Counted from the first letter of the stretch, positions 36,434-48,475 are shown. The stretch is DNA of 64,000 nucleotides from Glutinoglossum americanum (GCA_020080175.1 JAGHQL010000046.1:86150-150149), one strand, 5' to 3'. Numbers and translations are program-made. Notes: generated by a model from the sequence alone, not told the origin.

Positions 36434-38531
36434 GCGGTTTTTTTGTGGGAGGAGCGGGTTGTTTTGCTGTCATGTGCTCGCCTTTCTACTGTGTAGGATG
36501 GCTGAGAATTAATGCCAAACGAAGGATAACTTCCACACCCCATTCTCCCATTCTAGAATCTCCCTGTGGTTTTTTTCTGATGCGGGTTCCCTTTTTCCCC
36601 CCTCTCTCCGGATTTTCAAAAATGGTAGCTTCTCGCGTGGAGGTTGGAGGTGGGATAGGATGTGCTAACGAATACGGGGATGGATAAGAGGGCGAGAGGT
36701 CAGGGGAAAGGCATGTTGTCGAATGCTGGTGAGTATAGTTAGGGGTCTTTCCCAGGGTCTGGGAGCATGGGAGTATTTTCGGTGGAAAGTTATAGGTAGG
36801 GGGGGTTTTATCCTAGGTTATATGGTGCTCGCGGGTGGGAGTCGTGTATTGCAAAATGTTGTGGACTGAGGAGGTAGTTCTACGCGTGCGGTGGTATGCT
36901 TGTTTCTCCTATCTCCGCCTCTCCCTTTTAGTTACGACTGGAGGTTCCCTATTAATATTAGAATGAGTTCTATGATCGTATCTCGGAAGAGGCGGGGGTG
37001 AGGTTTGAATTATTGTTTTAAAGACCGCGGCTCGTTCGGAAAGGCCTACCTTCGAGCACACGCGGACATCGCTTTACCGTCGACTGGCTTTGTGAATTTG
37101 GAATTTAGGATCACCGGGCTTAGTTGATCCTCCGCGCTTCCCTCCCTTTGAAGGGTTTATTTACCCTGACGCAACGAAGCGGTTTATCAGAACTCCGCGC
37201 CAGTCAACGTGCGAATCGGCAACTGCGGATGCTGGAGAGGGACTCCTATAGCCGCAGACGTCCCCACAGAGACCACCGCTGCATTATTGTGCTGGGTTTG
37301 GGGTGGACTCATAGCTATAGGTATCCGCAGAGGATCGGCACCACACCATTATATGTATGTTTAAGAGGGAGCGGAACTCTTCCACAATAACTGGTACACC
37401 CCTAAGGACTACGGCTGTACCCCGGCGTATAGTTTGGGAGAACCTCTCATCATAGCCATGGGTAGGGAGTGAAAGCATAGCTAGAAGAGATATAGGCTTA
37501 CATGAAAGCCGGTAAGTGGATCGAATGAAATCATGGTATCCTAGTGTTTACCTGAGGTATTACGGGGGTGATACTGGTAATGTGGTGAAAATTTCTTCCT
37601 ATTTCAACTAACCAGAGACCAGTGATCCAGATGGTTAGTTCTTCCGGAGACGCTGCTAGAGTTTAGCCGTTTTGCCTTATCGTAGGTTCTCAGTACTCCC
37701 CCTAACCGGCGTTTTGTAGGCATGTCCCGAGATATATGATCGGCAAGGGATCCCATAAACTCCGTTTAGCGAGCCCCCGAGCCATCTGCTCGAGGGGCAT
37801 CTCCTCAATCACCTTTTGGCGGGAGTGCTCTCAAGTGTGAGTGCGATGACCTCTTACCTATGGCAAATTCACTAACACAACGCCGTGTTATACAGGAAAT
37901 TGAAACACAAAAAGAATGGAGGGTGGATGTGTTTGTCTACACAAGTAGGCAGGATATAGACAAACCGAACATCTCAGGCCCAAACCGCGGGAGCTACCCA
38001 GAGCTAAGTGGTAACTCTTATTGGAAGTTCGTCAACCGCGACGCTTTCCTCCTGGCCGGGGACGCCCTGCTGATCTGGGCTGGCTCAACCTGGTCCATAT
38101 AAACTACACTATCCCTTAACCAGATCCGTTGCGATTGACCCGAAGGCTTCACTCGATGAGGGAAGGGCTTGAACACCAGTTGGCATGTCCTCTGGCTTGA
38201 GGGATTTGAAGGGATCGCGGCTGGCGCACTTGTTCGGCTGCTTCTCGTTAGGGAAACCCCTTAGCTTCTGGTGGCAAAATGATTCGCGGAAGGCCATCCT
38301 ACTATAGTAGTATTCTATCCAGAATACTCAACCAACGCCTACCGAAAACGGCTGCTCCAGAAAGGGGAATGGTTCTATTGGTGGCGGCCTGCGAGGCTCG
38401 AAAAACTAACAAATGTCTTGCATTTCAGAACTAGTGGAGACTGCTCGCAAAGCGCATATGCTCCGATAAAATTTCCAATTCAATTAAGTAGACATAGTCT
38501 TCCAAGAGTTGGTGTCAACACACCTGTATTT
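36434..38531. other. Gene-poor intergenic region
   Basis: About 2.1 kb marking the start of the sparse accessory zone. Two short frames are worth noting but were not called as genes: + strand 37860-38102 (80 codons, containing GSYPELSGNSYWKFVNRDAF) and - strand 38109-38297 (62 codons, starting MAFRESFCHQKL). They converge with almost no gap. Neither shows a known domain, signal peptide or intron; they could be relics of a larger decayed gene. Confidence 0.4.
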
Positions 38532-40501
38532 CTATTCAATTACTACTCCGTCAGAATCTCCCGTCAGTGACTTTCCATTCTCTGGCCCCACCAATAACCT
38601 TCCTTCATCATCTACCTCCATCTCCGAAGAGTTCTTCGGTCGCTTCCTGTGTGGGCTAGGGGGTGGCGAGGGCGAACGCCGGGCGTGAAATTGAGGTTTA
38701 GTTGCAAGGGCCGCGCGGGGCATAGTGTTCGGGGCCACTTCAGTAGCAAGTACCACACTAGGTTTGAGGATACTTGACGTGAAACTTCCGAGGAAATCCC
38801 GGCTATACCCCGATCCCAGAGTGGACTTCATTTTATAAATTTCTGTCTCTTGGGGTACCCTTGCCTTTTGTGGGAACGGCGGGCTGTGCATGATAGGGAG
38901 AATGTGGTCGACTTCCCCAAGCATGACAATTACTGAACAATCTCTGTCGGAAGGAGAAAAACTGAATCTATAATTGCGATTATAATATACTTTCGGCTGA
39001 TCTTCTTCCTCTCGCTCCAGGTGGAGTCGTTGTTCAATCCAAGGTCTATCCAAATATTCGAGATCTCCCGCATCACCATATAGTGGATAGTGGGAAACAC
39101 GTTCAATGTGTTTAACCCCTTTAAGGAGTTCATCAATTTTATCCAGGCCATCACGATCTTGGCAGCAGCTTGACACCAGACGGATGTCGAGCCGAACGGT
39201 GATCTCCAATAGCGGTGACGATTCCTCCTTGCATATCTTAATTGCTGTCGCAAGGAGGCACGCACAAGGAGCGCAATATATGTGGATCCGGGCAATAGGA
39301 AGGGCAGCCTTAAGAATAGCACTCTGCCAGTCTGGTAGTTCGGATACATCCCTGGATAGGAGGTGTTCGAGCTGACCATTATCGTGATCATTGAGTATTT
39401 TCTGCATGTCCACAAGGGAAACGATCCGGCGTCCGAGAGAATTTCTGCCTCTATAGACCGTGTCGATATAGCAACGATCTGCAGTAGAATTAAGATAATG
39501 AGTAAAACCCGGAACTGTAGCAGGAAGCACAGTAGCAGGACTGCACCGCTGTCCTAACTGCAGTTTTTGACAGGGCCCCGCCAGGACGAACACAAGGCTG
39601 CATTTGATATATTCAATACCGTAAATCGCAGCTACCCGGGCGTCGCCATCAGCACTCGTACGATCTGGCTCGAGAAAAGGATTTTGACCATACCTGCTCT
39701 CTGTGGTGTAGGCTGATTCACAGCCTGCATATTGCCGTATTCATGCCCAGGGTTTAGCCAGCTAAGATCCTTCACCAGTTCTTCGATATTTCGGCGGTCG
39801 ACTGTGCCTCTCTCTGAAGAATCTATAACCGAACTCGCCATAATTGACCAAGTAGGGTAAGAGTCTCCAAATGCTTCTTGGACTAGTTGTAACTGAGAAA
39901 GGCTGTCTATCAAAGAGATATCATCCCGCATCACTTCGTCCTGCTTCTCCCGATCAACTGGTAGGATCTGATAAAGACTATCTATCAGATCTCTCAGGTG
40001 GTTGATTAGGTTTTCAAACTTGGTCTTTTCGTAGATTGCCCACTTGGTCTTCGATAATATGGTTTGCTTTCTCGGCTGAGCAGCATGCCGTACCCAAAAC
40101 CTCTTATACGACGCTCCGAATATTTCCATGCTGTTTAGGCTGAGAAAGTTGGTCGCCCCATGGTGCGGCTTCGCGGGCTCAGGGGCATTAGTGATGCCGT
40201 AGTCCTTTTGGAGCATATTCGTGTCGGATAGGAGAGACAGTATGCATTCCAGCCATTTCTCGACCTTCTTGCCTATAGCTAGTTCCTCGAGTGGGGCTAC
40301 CCGCTTTTCGCTTTCTACTGCAAGGATCCCGATAGAATTGCCCCAGATAAGCAGTCGTGTCTTCTCAATGTCCAACTTGACAAGCAGAATCTCTAAATCT
40401 CTCTCGATACGTTGAGATGCTTTGAAGTAGCCAAAACACTCAATGCATGTGCTAAATAGGCTTGCAAGACCAACAGGAAGGCTGAGGGGTTCCAGAGCCA
40501 T
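38532..40501 (-). CDS. HeLo-domain protein (HET-S-like N-terminal domain)
   Basis: About 638 aa from two exons, 40501-39722 and 39668-38532, with a 53-nt intron (GTGAAT...CTCGAG). Residues 1 to about 220 match the HeLo domain: LPVGLASLFSTCIECFGYFK, then DLEILLVKLDIEKTRLLIWG, the same spacing as in HET-S. HeLo is a helical bundle that, in several fungal incompatibility systems, inserts its N-terminal helix into the plasma membrane and kills the cell; it is often triggered by amyloid signalling from an NLR partner. The rest (about 270-638) is unrecognised, with a basic Pro/Ser-rich tail (SPSPPPSPHRKRPKN) that could be a nuclear signal. No HET-s/sigma/PP-type amyloid repeat was seen at the C-terminus and no NLR gene lies next to it. 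The intron is not certain: a 29-nt gap (GTATGG...GCCAG) also restores frame but is too short to splice, so a frameshifted allele is possible. Confidence 0.75.
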
Positions 40502-43211
40502 GGTGAAACTAGAGAAGTGGTAGCTCGATAGCTGAGATGAGGGTTTGAGGGTTTGAGTATATAAAGTGGTCTAGCTCTTGAATAGACGGTAGTGATGAGC
40601 TCGGAGGGCTGTGTATCTGTCAGAACCGAAGCCTTATGGGTGGTTGTCAAGGGCAAGCCCTCGTGTAGCCGAGTGAATACCACTCAAAAAGTTTTGTTTT
40701 CCTGCGAGTCCATGGTTCTAATAATACACAACACAACTCAATACAGAACATACATTTCTGCCCTAACGCCCCAACAGTATCATACTTATAGTTCATGTAC
40801 GGGAGCGACGTCTTGTGGGCGAGACGAACGCACAACGGTGGAACAACCCCGCGGTCGTAGGGAGAAAAAAATCCAGATCTGACAGCAAGGGTCTACAAAA
40901 AACTCGAAGCAAACCCGCCAGGACATGGTGAAAATAAGAAAGTCCCTACCTGTATAGACGGGCGAGCAGGTTCCAGAACTAAAGCGTGATGAAGGCGAGA
41001 CCGTATCTAGCATCGTGGCTCGGGATGGCATCCCAGACGCTCGGCAGATCGCCTATATTTTTTGGTTTAGTGGGGGGGCCTAGACCCTCCTGTGGTATCT
41101 AGTGCAAGCTAGGCGTCGAGGGGATAGTTGTTAAATGTTAAGTTGTCTTGACGGAATACTCGAACCCACTAGACATCACGGAAACCCCAGTACCATAAGA
41201 TATCGGCTTTAGGGGTGTGTGACGATGTGGAATGGGGGATGTCATCGGCTTGTTCGGCTTGGTCTAGCCTTGCATCTGTGAGGCCCCAACCCTCCCAACA
41301 TCTTAGCTTTCTCGGGTGGGGCTAGGTCAAATATGGCTCAAGAAACAAAGTGAAAAAGAAGGAAAAGGATACCACGACCTCTTCTGGTCCCTCGACAAGC
41401 GCAACAGCGCCAACACGGGGTCCATCAGACAGCAACTGAGCTACATTTCGATGCTCCTAAAGGCTTTAGATAGCAAGAAGAGCTTACACCGTGATAAGGT
41501 AGAAGGGCAACTCGAGTTGCGATTGTGCAAGCAAGTCCTCGGAGGGTCGAGCAGTTAAGCATTCGAACACATGAGGCAGAATGAATATCTAGAAAGAAAG
41601 AAAGAACACTCAACCAATACCCCTCTAGGTGGTATAACCGACCGGCGATGGACTCTGCCGGCCGTTGCATGCATACATTTCCAAGACGAGGAGGATCACC
41701 TGATCAAGCCAGAGAAAATCCTAAGGTACTGTAGATAGTTAAACTGTCACCCGTCTCAGCACGTGATTCTAACTAAGCTTATCTACGTGGCCTGTTTGTT
41801 ACTACTATGGTACCCAGCGAGAGTAATGTTAGCTCCGTGTACCGTGGCAGGGGTGAGGGTCCCGCTGTTTTTCGTGTCAGGAGAAAAACTAACCAGACAA
41901 CTAAATCATGAATGCAGCACTAGCACACCAAGACGCTCACAATTGACTCGAGATGAGCATATTCGAGCTCAAACTCCATGAGGAATTCTATTGAGTAAGG
42001 AAAAGTTGCAGGAGCACTGTCAAGCAGTCATAGATGTAGATGAAGGGCATACTCGATTTTAGTGTAGATAAAACAGCATTAAAAATCATAATCGACAGCT
42101 ACATGGAGCTAACATTACTCTCGCCTATTCCAGAACATCCATGGCAAGCGCATACGTACCATACCACAAAAAGAAAAACGCCTCTTCGCTGAGTTTCTTC
42201 CGCCCCATCACGTGCACCCCCTCGGGCTGACCTTTCACCCGCCTTCCCCCGCCGCTTTCTTCCCCAGCCTCTCGCGCCCGCCGCCCCTGGAGGCAAACCC
42301 CGGCTTTCGGCCCCCCCCTTTTTTAGGCTTAAAAGCAGCGGATGTCAGCTTGACTACGAAAGTTCGTCCGCCCGGATGGTCCGTGCCGTGGTTTTTTTTT
42401 CTAACGGGGATTTTTACTACACAGTATTGTTATCCTGCAAACCCTTGCATGGGTTTGCGGTGGGTGGAAGCGGATGGTGCGGCTGAGCGTTGTCTGGCTG
42501 TCGACCTTAGCGTGCGTGGTTGGCAAGGCCGCATGATATGCAAGTTCTCCCTGTTCGGGGTGTTCGGGAGGTGCGGGAAGGGGGCTAAGTGTTGCTGACG
42601 CTTTCAGCCTTGTGTGGGTTTGAGTTTCTCGGGCTGCCGCCCGCTGCCTCTCACTTGAACCTTGGCACAGCCTCATTTTTTCATCTGTTCCACGCCGTTC
42701 TCCTGTCGCTGGAAATAGATAGAGTGGAACTGTTCTACTGCGGACGGGATAGTTTCTATTTTTGAAGAGAGAGAGGGAGAGAGACCGAGAGAGTGCGCGT
42801 GGGGTCTGGCGGCTGTGGTTTCAAACCTGTGTCGAGAGGTCGCTCTCGAGTCACCTACCCTCCATTTTCTTCTTTTGCCTTAACTGGGACCTGCTCGACT
42901 GGAGGATTGGTGTCACAGCGACTCCAACCCGCTGCGCGGATCCGGACACACATACTTGCTATATATTAGGGCCGTTCTATCAACGCCCGACCGTCCCGAC
43001 TAATCTCTTTGGCTTTTTCGCGACACTGTTCACGAGTTGGCCTAGCCTGTTTGCTGCCTCTTGGCTCGCTTCTGCACTCGCTTCTCCTTTTTTGCGAAGT
43101 CACAGCCATTTTCTGTGGTGTTTGGATGTGGATAGTTGAGGCGGTGTGAGTTGGTGGCAAGTGTCCCGATCCCGTGGTTCCACTCGAGGCCGCTTCCTGA
43201 TCCGGGCGAAA
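40502..43211. other. Gene-free intergenic region
   Basis: 2.7 kb between the HeLo gene and the membrane-protein gene. Only short unremarkable frames (for example + 41316-41558 and + 42212-42598). GA-rich runs near 42765-42800 may belong to the leader of the downstream gene. Confidence 0.5.
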
Positions 43212-45545
43212 ATGTTCCGTCCCTCCCATCGGGATACAAGTGGGAGCACGAGTGGTCAATACCTTTTGAGACCTGGTGGCGCCGTTGACGGGCATGAGCC
43301 GAATGCAGTTCCAGAATCACAAAAGGGCTGGTTTCGCACAGCCTTGTCTGCCTTGAGTCGTGCTTTCGGCTTCCTCCACATTGTGCTCGGCTTCCTCTGG
43401 ATTGCCCCGGCTGTTGCCCTCCTGGTACTAAATCACTGGGGTGTCATCCTCGGTGCTAGCATCGGATGTCCTAGTTGTAGACCGCGGAATGTGGATTCGC
43501 AGGCGGTGCTCAATCGGATGTATAAAGACGACCACAATGTGCTGGGGGCACTTCAGGTGGCGTCCAAGGCGATTGAGGTGTGGTTCATGTTTGTGGCCGC
43601 GAGTCTAGTTTACGATGTGACGATGTTCATGGCGGAAAAACGTGGCTATCCTATCCCTATCGGGTTCCTGACGACCTACCTGGAGTTTGGGGATCTTCGC
43701 TACTTCTGCACCCCGAGTCCTTGGACTACACCTGTTCGGACTGGGTCTACGCTCAGGAATAGCTGGCGTAGTGCCCTCAAGTTGTACGGGTTCTTCGCTT
43801 TTGTGATAGCCATGTCACTGACTGCCAACCTTATGGGCCCTGGTAGTGCTGTCCTAATAATCCCCACGTTGCAATACAGAAATGTCTCGCATATGGATGG
43901 ACCGGTGTTCAAAGGGCTAGCCATGGGTAACCAACCGAGTAATACCAACATCACGTCCAACTGTACAGCCTCCTGGCTCGGTGGCGGAAACTATACGTGT
44001 TTCACGGAACCGTACGCCTCGGGCTTGGACGCGCTCCTTACAGATGTAGTGGCGGGGTACACGCCGGAATCGGGATTTTCCTCTAATACCGGCCTCTCCG
44101 TAGAGCAAGGAGTCACGCTCCTCTTTAACCTTTCCTGCTATCCCGATATCGCTAGCAACGACTGGGACTGTGGGCTGTACTCGGCTCCGAACAGACAGAT
44201 CTTGCGGGAAATCTCCACGGAACTCTCAAACTATTTCTTCAATTCCTATTATGGTAAACTGGAACCGCCGCTAGATAATGCACTCCAGACTGCCTTTCAC
44301 CGGACTGGCCCGTCTGTCGCGGTTAATGTCACATGCGATTTTAGCAACCTCTCCGTGTCCACAGTCGCAGAGGACAAGGCCGTCCGTTGCTATGGAATCT
44401 TTGGCGGTGACTTGTGCGTACCAGTCGGGCGAGGCTGGGATCACGACAATATCAGGTCGAGCTTTTCTCTTGGCAACGCGAACACAACGACTGGCAACGT
44501 GACCATAGACAGCTACTTCTCGGAGGTCGCGGCGAACCTGACCCAGGGTGTCGGAGGGTGCGGTGCTACGGATGAGTCCTGTTGGGACTCCAAATTTCTT
44601 ACGAAGACGATGCCCAATATTGCCAACGTCACGGTTATGGAGTTTAACAATGCGAGACTTTCAACGCCGGACCGGATCCTCACCTGCGTGTCATGGTATT
44701 ACCCTTCCGTTTCGCACTACAAGATGGACCCTTCGGGCAACGACATTAACCTCGTGCGCATCGTCCGCAGCTCCCAGGATACCACCGCTCCCCAGAAAGT
44801 CCACCCAGACTGGCTCCTTGCCGCGTGGTCCACCGAACGTGATGGGACCGTCGCCGCGAGCAGCCAGGCGGCGCGGGTAATGATCAGCGCCATTGAGAGT
44901 GCCTACGTGGGAGCTGGGGAGGAACTCTTTACCGAAATCGATATATTTAGCATCCTCCATCAATTGGTGCTCGCCCAGAGCATGTCCCTCGTCGATTACG
45001 CCACCGCCCCTTTGGACCCTACAACCGAGAACGCTAAACCTAAACCCCTGACTCTAGATACCTGGAAAGTTATTTACGTCTATGCCTACGGCAATGATTC
45101 CCGCACCGCTACTATGGGCGCCTTCGTCCTGTGCGCCGGCATCGTCGCTGCGCTTGTCCGCACTGGAACTGCGATCGCCCGCCGCGAGCGTACCAAATCG
45201 GCGTTTGACCTCTTGGCCATTGCACTGAAGCATCAGTATAAAGGGGAGTTTAGGGGAAAAGAGACGGAGACGCAGAGGGCGAGAGTGAGAATTGGCGTGG
45301 ATAGGTTACGAGGACATAGGGGCAAAGAATATAAGCTGAGGTTTGAAGGGGAGGGCGGGAGCGGTGGAGAGACAGGAGGCTGGGTTAGGGGGACCGACGG
45401 TGGGGGGACGGGCGGTGGAGGGATGGGGGGAGTATATTGGGGGAATCGTGGGTTCAGGGGCGAGCCGTATTCGGCGATACCGCTTACGGAGTCGCCTCAG
45501 ATGATTCGAGGAGGCAATGGCCAACAGCTATGGGAGAGGCAGTGA
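43212..45545 (+). CDS. Large N-glycosylated multi-pass membrane protein, unknown function
   Basis: 777 aa, single exon. The frame is open from 43146 but the first ATG is at 43212 (MFRPSHRDTSG). Three hydrophobic segments lie near the N-terminus: about 50-85 (FGFLHIVLGFLWIAPAVALL), about 114-146 (EVWFMFVAASLVYDVTMFMA) and about 196-227 (YGFFAFVIAMSLTANLMG). A domain of about 400 residues follows with many Cys and about a dozen N-x-S/T sites (NVS, NIT, NCT, NYT, NLS, NVT, NTT, NLT, NDS), so it is very probably extracellular or lumenal. A fourth membrane segment at about 633-660 (MGAFVLCAGIVAALVRTG) leads to a basic, Gly-rich cytosolic tail. The layout is shared by uncharacterised Pezizomycotina surface proteins. 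A sensor or wall-associated role is possible but unproven. Confidence 0.8.
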   Translation: MFRPSHRDTSGSTSGQYLLRPGGAVDGHEPNAVPESQKGWFRTALSALSRAFGFLHIVLGFLWIAPAVALLVLNHWGVILGASIGCPSCRPRNVDSQAVLNRMYKDDHNVLGALQVASKAIEVWFMFVAASLVYDVTMFMAEKRGYPIPIGFLTTYLEFGDLRYFCTPSPWTTPVRTGSTLRNSWRSALKLYGFFAFVIAMSLTANLMGPGSAVLIIPTLQYRNVSHMDGPVFKGLAMGNQPSNTNITSNCTASWLGGGNYTCFTEPYASGLDALLTDVVAGYTPESGFSSNTGLSVEQGVTLLFNLSCYPDIASNDWDCGLYSAPNRQILREISTELSNYFFNSYYGKLEPPLDNALQTAFHRTGPSVAVNVTCDFSNLSVSTVAEDKAVRCYGIFGGDLCVPVGRGWDHDNIRSSFSLGNANTTTGNVTIDSYFSEVAANLTQGVGGCGATDESCWDSKFLTKTMPNIANVTVMEFNNARLSTPDRILTCVSWYYPSVSHYKMDPSGNDINLVRIVRSSQDTTAPQKVHPDWLLAAWSTERDGTVAASSQAARVMISAIESAYVGAGEELFTEIDIFSILHQLVLAQSMSLVDYATAPLDPTTENAKPKPLTLDTWKVIYVYAYGNDSRTATMGAFVLCAGIVAALVRTGTAIARRERTKSAFDLLAIALKHQYKGEFRGKETETQRARVRIGVDRLRGHRGKEYKLRFEGEGGSGGETGGWVRGTDGGGTGGGGMGGVYWGNRGFRGEPYSAIPLTESPQMIRGGNGQQLWERQ

Positions 45546-46433
45546 ACGTCCACATTACTTATATCTCGAGTAGCTTGTCTCTTGGGTTGAATATCTGTTG
45601 ATATATTATACCCTAACGTCCCCATTTTGTTTCAACTACCATACTTTGTCCTTTATATTTTCTGTATTTTTCATAGCGACTCCCCATAGATATGACCTGC
45701 TGGTGGTGGTATCTGGGCCCTAGGAGCAAAGCTAATGGTCCTACCATCTATGTATTTTATCGTATGGTGTGGTGGGGGCATTGCGTTCCATAGGATATAG
45801 ATTGTTATGAGGATCTGACTTCATGGAGGGGATACTGCGATTTGTAAACTTAGGGGTCGAATATCTACTTGTGATTGGCTGGCTGTAGGGTGGCTAACGT
45901 GACTCGCGAGATAGGCGTTCCGCACTTTCCATTTCATAGCAGCACACCTGGTCCGAAGTCAGTTAAGACGTCCTTAACCAATCTACAGAAGGATAGCTTA
46001 TTCCCCAAGTCAACAGCGACGTTCCAGCTCGCATCTTGGGGCACCCAGGCTTCGATCTCATGGTTCACCCCAACCACTAAGCTCTTCTCGTCTATATACC
46101 TGAATCGCCTAGGTGAGTTGTCCCGGTGGAAACCTGTGGAGGTGAGGGAGTTTTATTTTGCTTTTTTTGTATCGAATTTAGAATGTGGCATAATTACTTT
46201 TTTCGTTTTTGACATCGTGCAACCCCTCATTCTTCCGTTATCGCCTAGCTCATCCTATAGAATACTGTATCGCTTCTCTTCTTTTTTCTCAAAGTATACT
46301 ATACAGCCTCGTTCTACGTATTCCTTCTTCTCTTCGATCGCTATGAGTGTCATCGCACTGTAGCTCATTTCTATTCGAGCCGGCCGACAGAACACCGTAG
46401 AGGGGTGTACTTTTCTCTCCGAAATGTCACTTC
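45546..46433. other. Intergenic region
   Basis: A 162-codon + frame at 45875-46363 crosses most of it, without a recognisable domain and with low-complexity Phe/Ser-rich sequence in its second half. It was not called as a gene. Confidence 0.4.
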
Positions 46434-48475
46434 ATGGATGTTCGATATTGGCTGAGGATTGAGGAGTTTGAGTCGGCCATATCAGCGGTTTTGCCAATAC
46501 CGGCACAGGCTGGAGAGCTTTCGGCGTTGAGACCACTGAAAGCCTATCAGTTCCTGGAGGTCACTAGGCTTCTGGAGATCTATGGTAAGTACGGATGGAG
46601 CCTGCGGCCCCGGACATATAGCATCCTCCGGATGGCTAAGAGGACAGACGGCATGGACGCTTTCATTGCTGAGGGGCTGTACGACATCTCACTCCCGTAC
46701 TCAGAGAGGACGCTTCCGGATAACTTGAAGAGCCCAACCACACGCTCAGATTTCCTTGCATTGCAGCCCCTGGTCCTATCGGAGCAGGCTAGTGAAGTTG
46801 AGAGCGGCGAAGGGAGGCATAGGCACTTCTCGGAAGACGGGAATTTGTATTTCAGGCGGATTAAGAGGCTGGGTGGGGGAGGTTTTGGAGAAGTGGACCA
46901 TGTCTGGAGTAGGCTTAGTTATAAGGAGTTTGCTTGAAAACGGATGTACCGGGGAAGGACATTTAACAAAGATAAGGCGGCTATCACGGAATTTTGGCGA
47001 GAGCTTGGGATTCTCAAGCTGCTCTCTCACCACAATCTGGTGAAGCTAGTTGGCAGCTACACAGATCCGAAATACGCTGGCCTCATTATGTCACCGGTAG
47101 CCGACAGCAACCTTGCCGAGTTCCTGGGGGCTGACCCATTTCCAACTGGACGAGTTTCGTGTCTTCGCCAGTTCTACGGTTGTTTGACCTCAGCGTTGCT
47201 GTATTTACATTCGAACAAGATCCGCCACAAAGACATCAAGCCCGGAAATATTCTGGTTCACGGAGAGAACGTTCTCTTCACCGATTTTGGGGCTTCGCTG
47301 GACTGGGCGGAGAGAGGCCAAAGCACAACTGTTAGCAAACCAGATAGTTTTAGCATGCCGTATTGCGCCCCAGAAGTTTTCTCGTGGGAGGTAAGTGCTA
47401 TGGTGTTTGCTGTCTAGCCAAAAGATACACCTAGAGTAGAGACACTGATGGGCATCTCAATCCTCTAGCCGCGTGGTTCCCTCTCTGATGTGTTCAGCCT
47501 GGGCTGCGTTTTCCTGGAAATGACGACCATTTTAAGGGGAAGTTTGCTGGTCGAAATGAAGGAGTTCTTCGAGCCGCGTGGGACAAATCAAAGATACATT
47601 CGGACGAACCAGGAGGCCGTGAACTTGTGGCTTAAAGAGCTTCAGAGTAGACCAAATCCTAGGCACGATAATGAACCTATTAGCTAGATCAAAGCTATGG
47701 TCAAATTGAGCCCCAGTGACCGCCTGAGCGTTTTCCAGCTCTCAGAAGAGATTCGCAACCGTGAAGGCGCCTTCTGTGGTTCCTGCTGCGCCGTTGAGGA
47801 TGACGAAAGCGTAGAATCTTCTTATCAGGGGTCTTTATGTGATGAGGAGACGACCGCCAAGGCCAAAGACGAAGCCGGGGTCGCCATGGCAGGAGGATGG
47901 ATAGTGGTGCAGCTGAAGGAAGAGCTCCCTATGACAAAGACGCAATCGGGAACGGTCAAAGCTTCCTCGAGCGAAGTGCAAGTTCATATGGAGGATTTTA
48001 GGTGGAGGGAAGTAGAGAGGATTGCGAGGAGCAAAAGGACCTCAAGGAGAAGGCGGTAGAGGAATTCCGGCAGAGGGAGGCCGATAGGATCGCGGGAGAG
48101 CAGGAGGAGCTCAGGGGGAGGGGGGTTGAAGATGTTAAGCAGGAGGAAGTAGAGAGGATTGCGAGAGAGCAGAGGGAGCTCGGATATGGGGCGGTGGAGG
48201 ATTCTAGGCGGAAGGGAATGGAGAAGGAGCTTAGGGAGAAGGCGGTCGAGGATTTCAAGCGGGAGGAAGCGGAGAGGACCGCAAGAGAGCAAATGGAGCT
48301 CAGAGATAAGGAGGTGGAGGATTCCGGGTGGAAGGAAGCACGGGGGATTGCTAGAAGGCTGAGGGAGCTCAAGGATACGGCGGTGGAGGATTCTAGGTGG
48401 AAGGAAGAGAATAGGATTGCGAGGGAGCAGAGGGAGCTCAAGGGGAAGGCGGTGAAGGATTCCAAACGGAAGTAG
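46434..48475 (+). pseudogene. Protein kinase with coiled-coil repeat tail, disabled
   Basis: Start ATG at 46434 (MDVRYWLRIEEF). After about 130 non-kinase residues comes a kinase domain: P-loop RLGGGGFGEV, alpha-C region EFWRELGILKLLSHHNLVKLVG, HKDIKPGNIL, DFGAS, and YCAPEVF. An intron at 47391-47468 (GTAAGT...CTCTAG) splits it. The C-terminus is a charged tail of 23-residue repeats. Three lesions break the frame: TGA at 46935-46937 inside the N-lobe, TAG at 47685-47687 in the C-lobe, and loss of about one base near 48027-48029 in the first repeat unit. Both stops are single transitions away from plausible sense codons (Arg CGA, Trp TGG), the kind of change made by repeat-induced point mutation or plain decay. 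Catalytic residues are still present, so decay looks recent. Confidence 0.8.
47991..48475 (+). repeat. 69-bp coding minisatellite, about seven units
   Basis: Units begin near 47991 and recur every 69 bp, coding for a 23-residue heptad-like element of the form ED(S/F)(R)(W)KE-x-ER-IAREQREL-K-KAV. The fourth unit has lost 18 bp (six residues) and the last is cut short by the stop. The copies differ at many bases but keep the charge pattern, consistent with a coiled coil once under selection. Confidence 0.85.
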
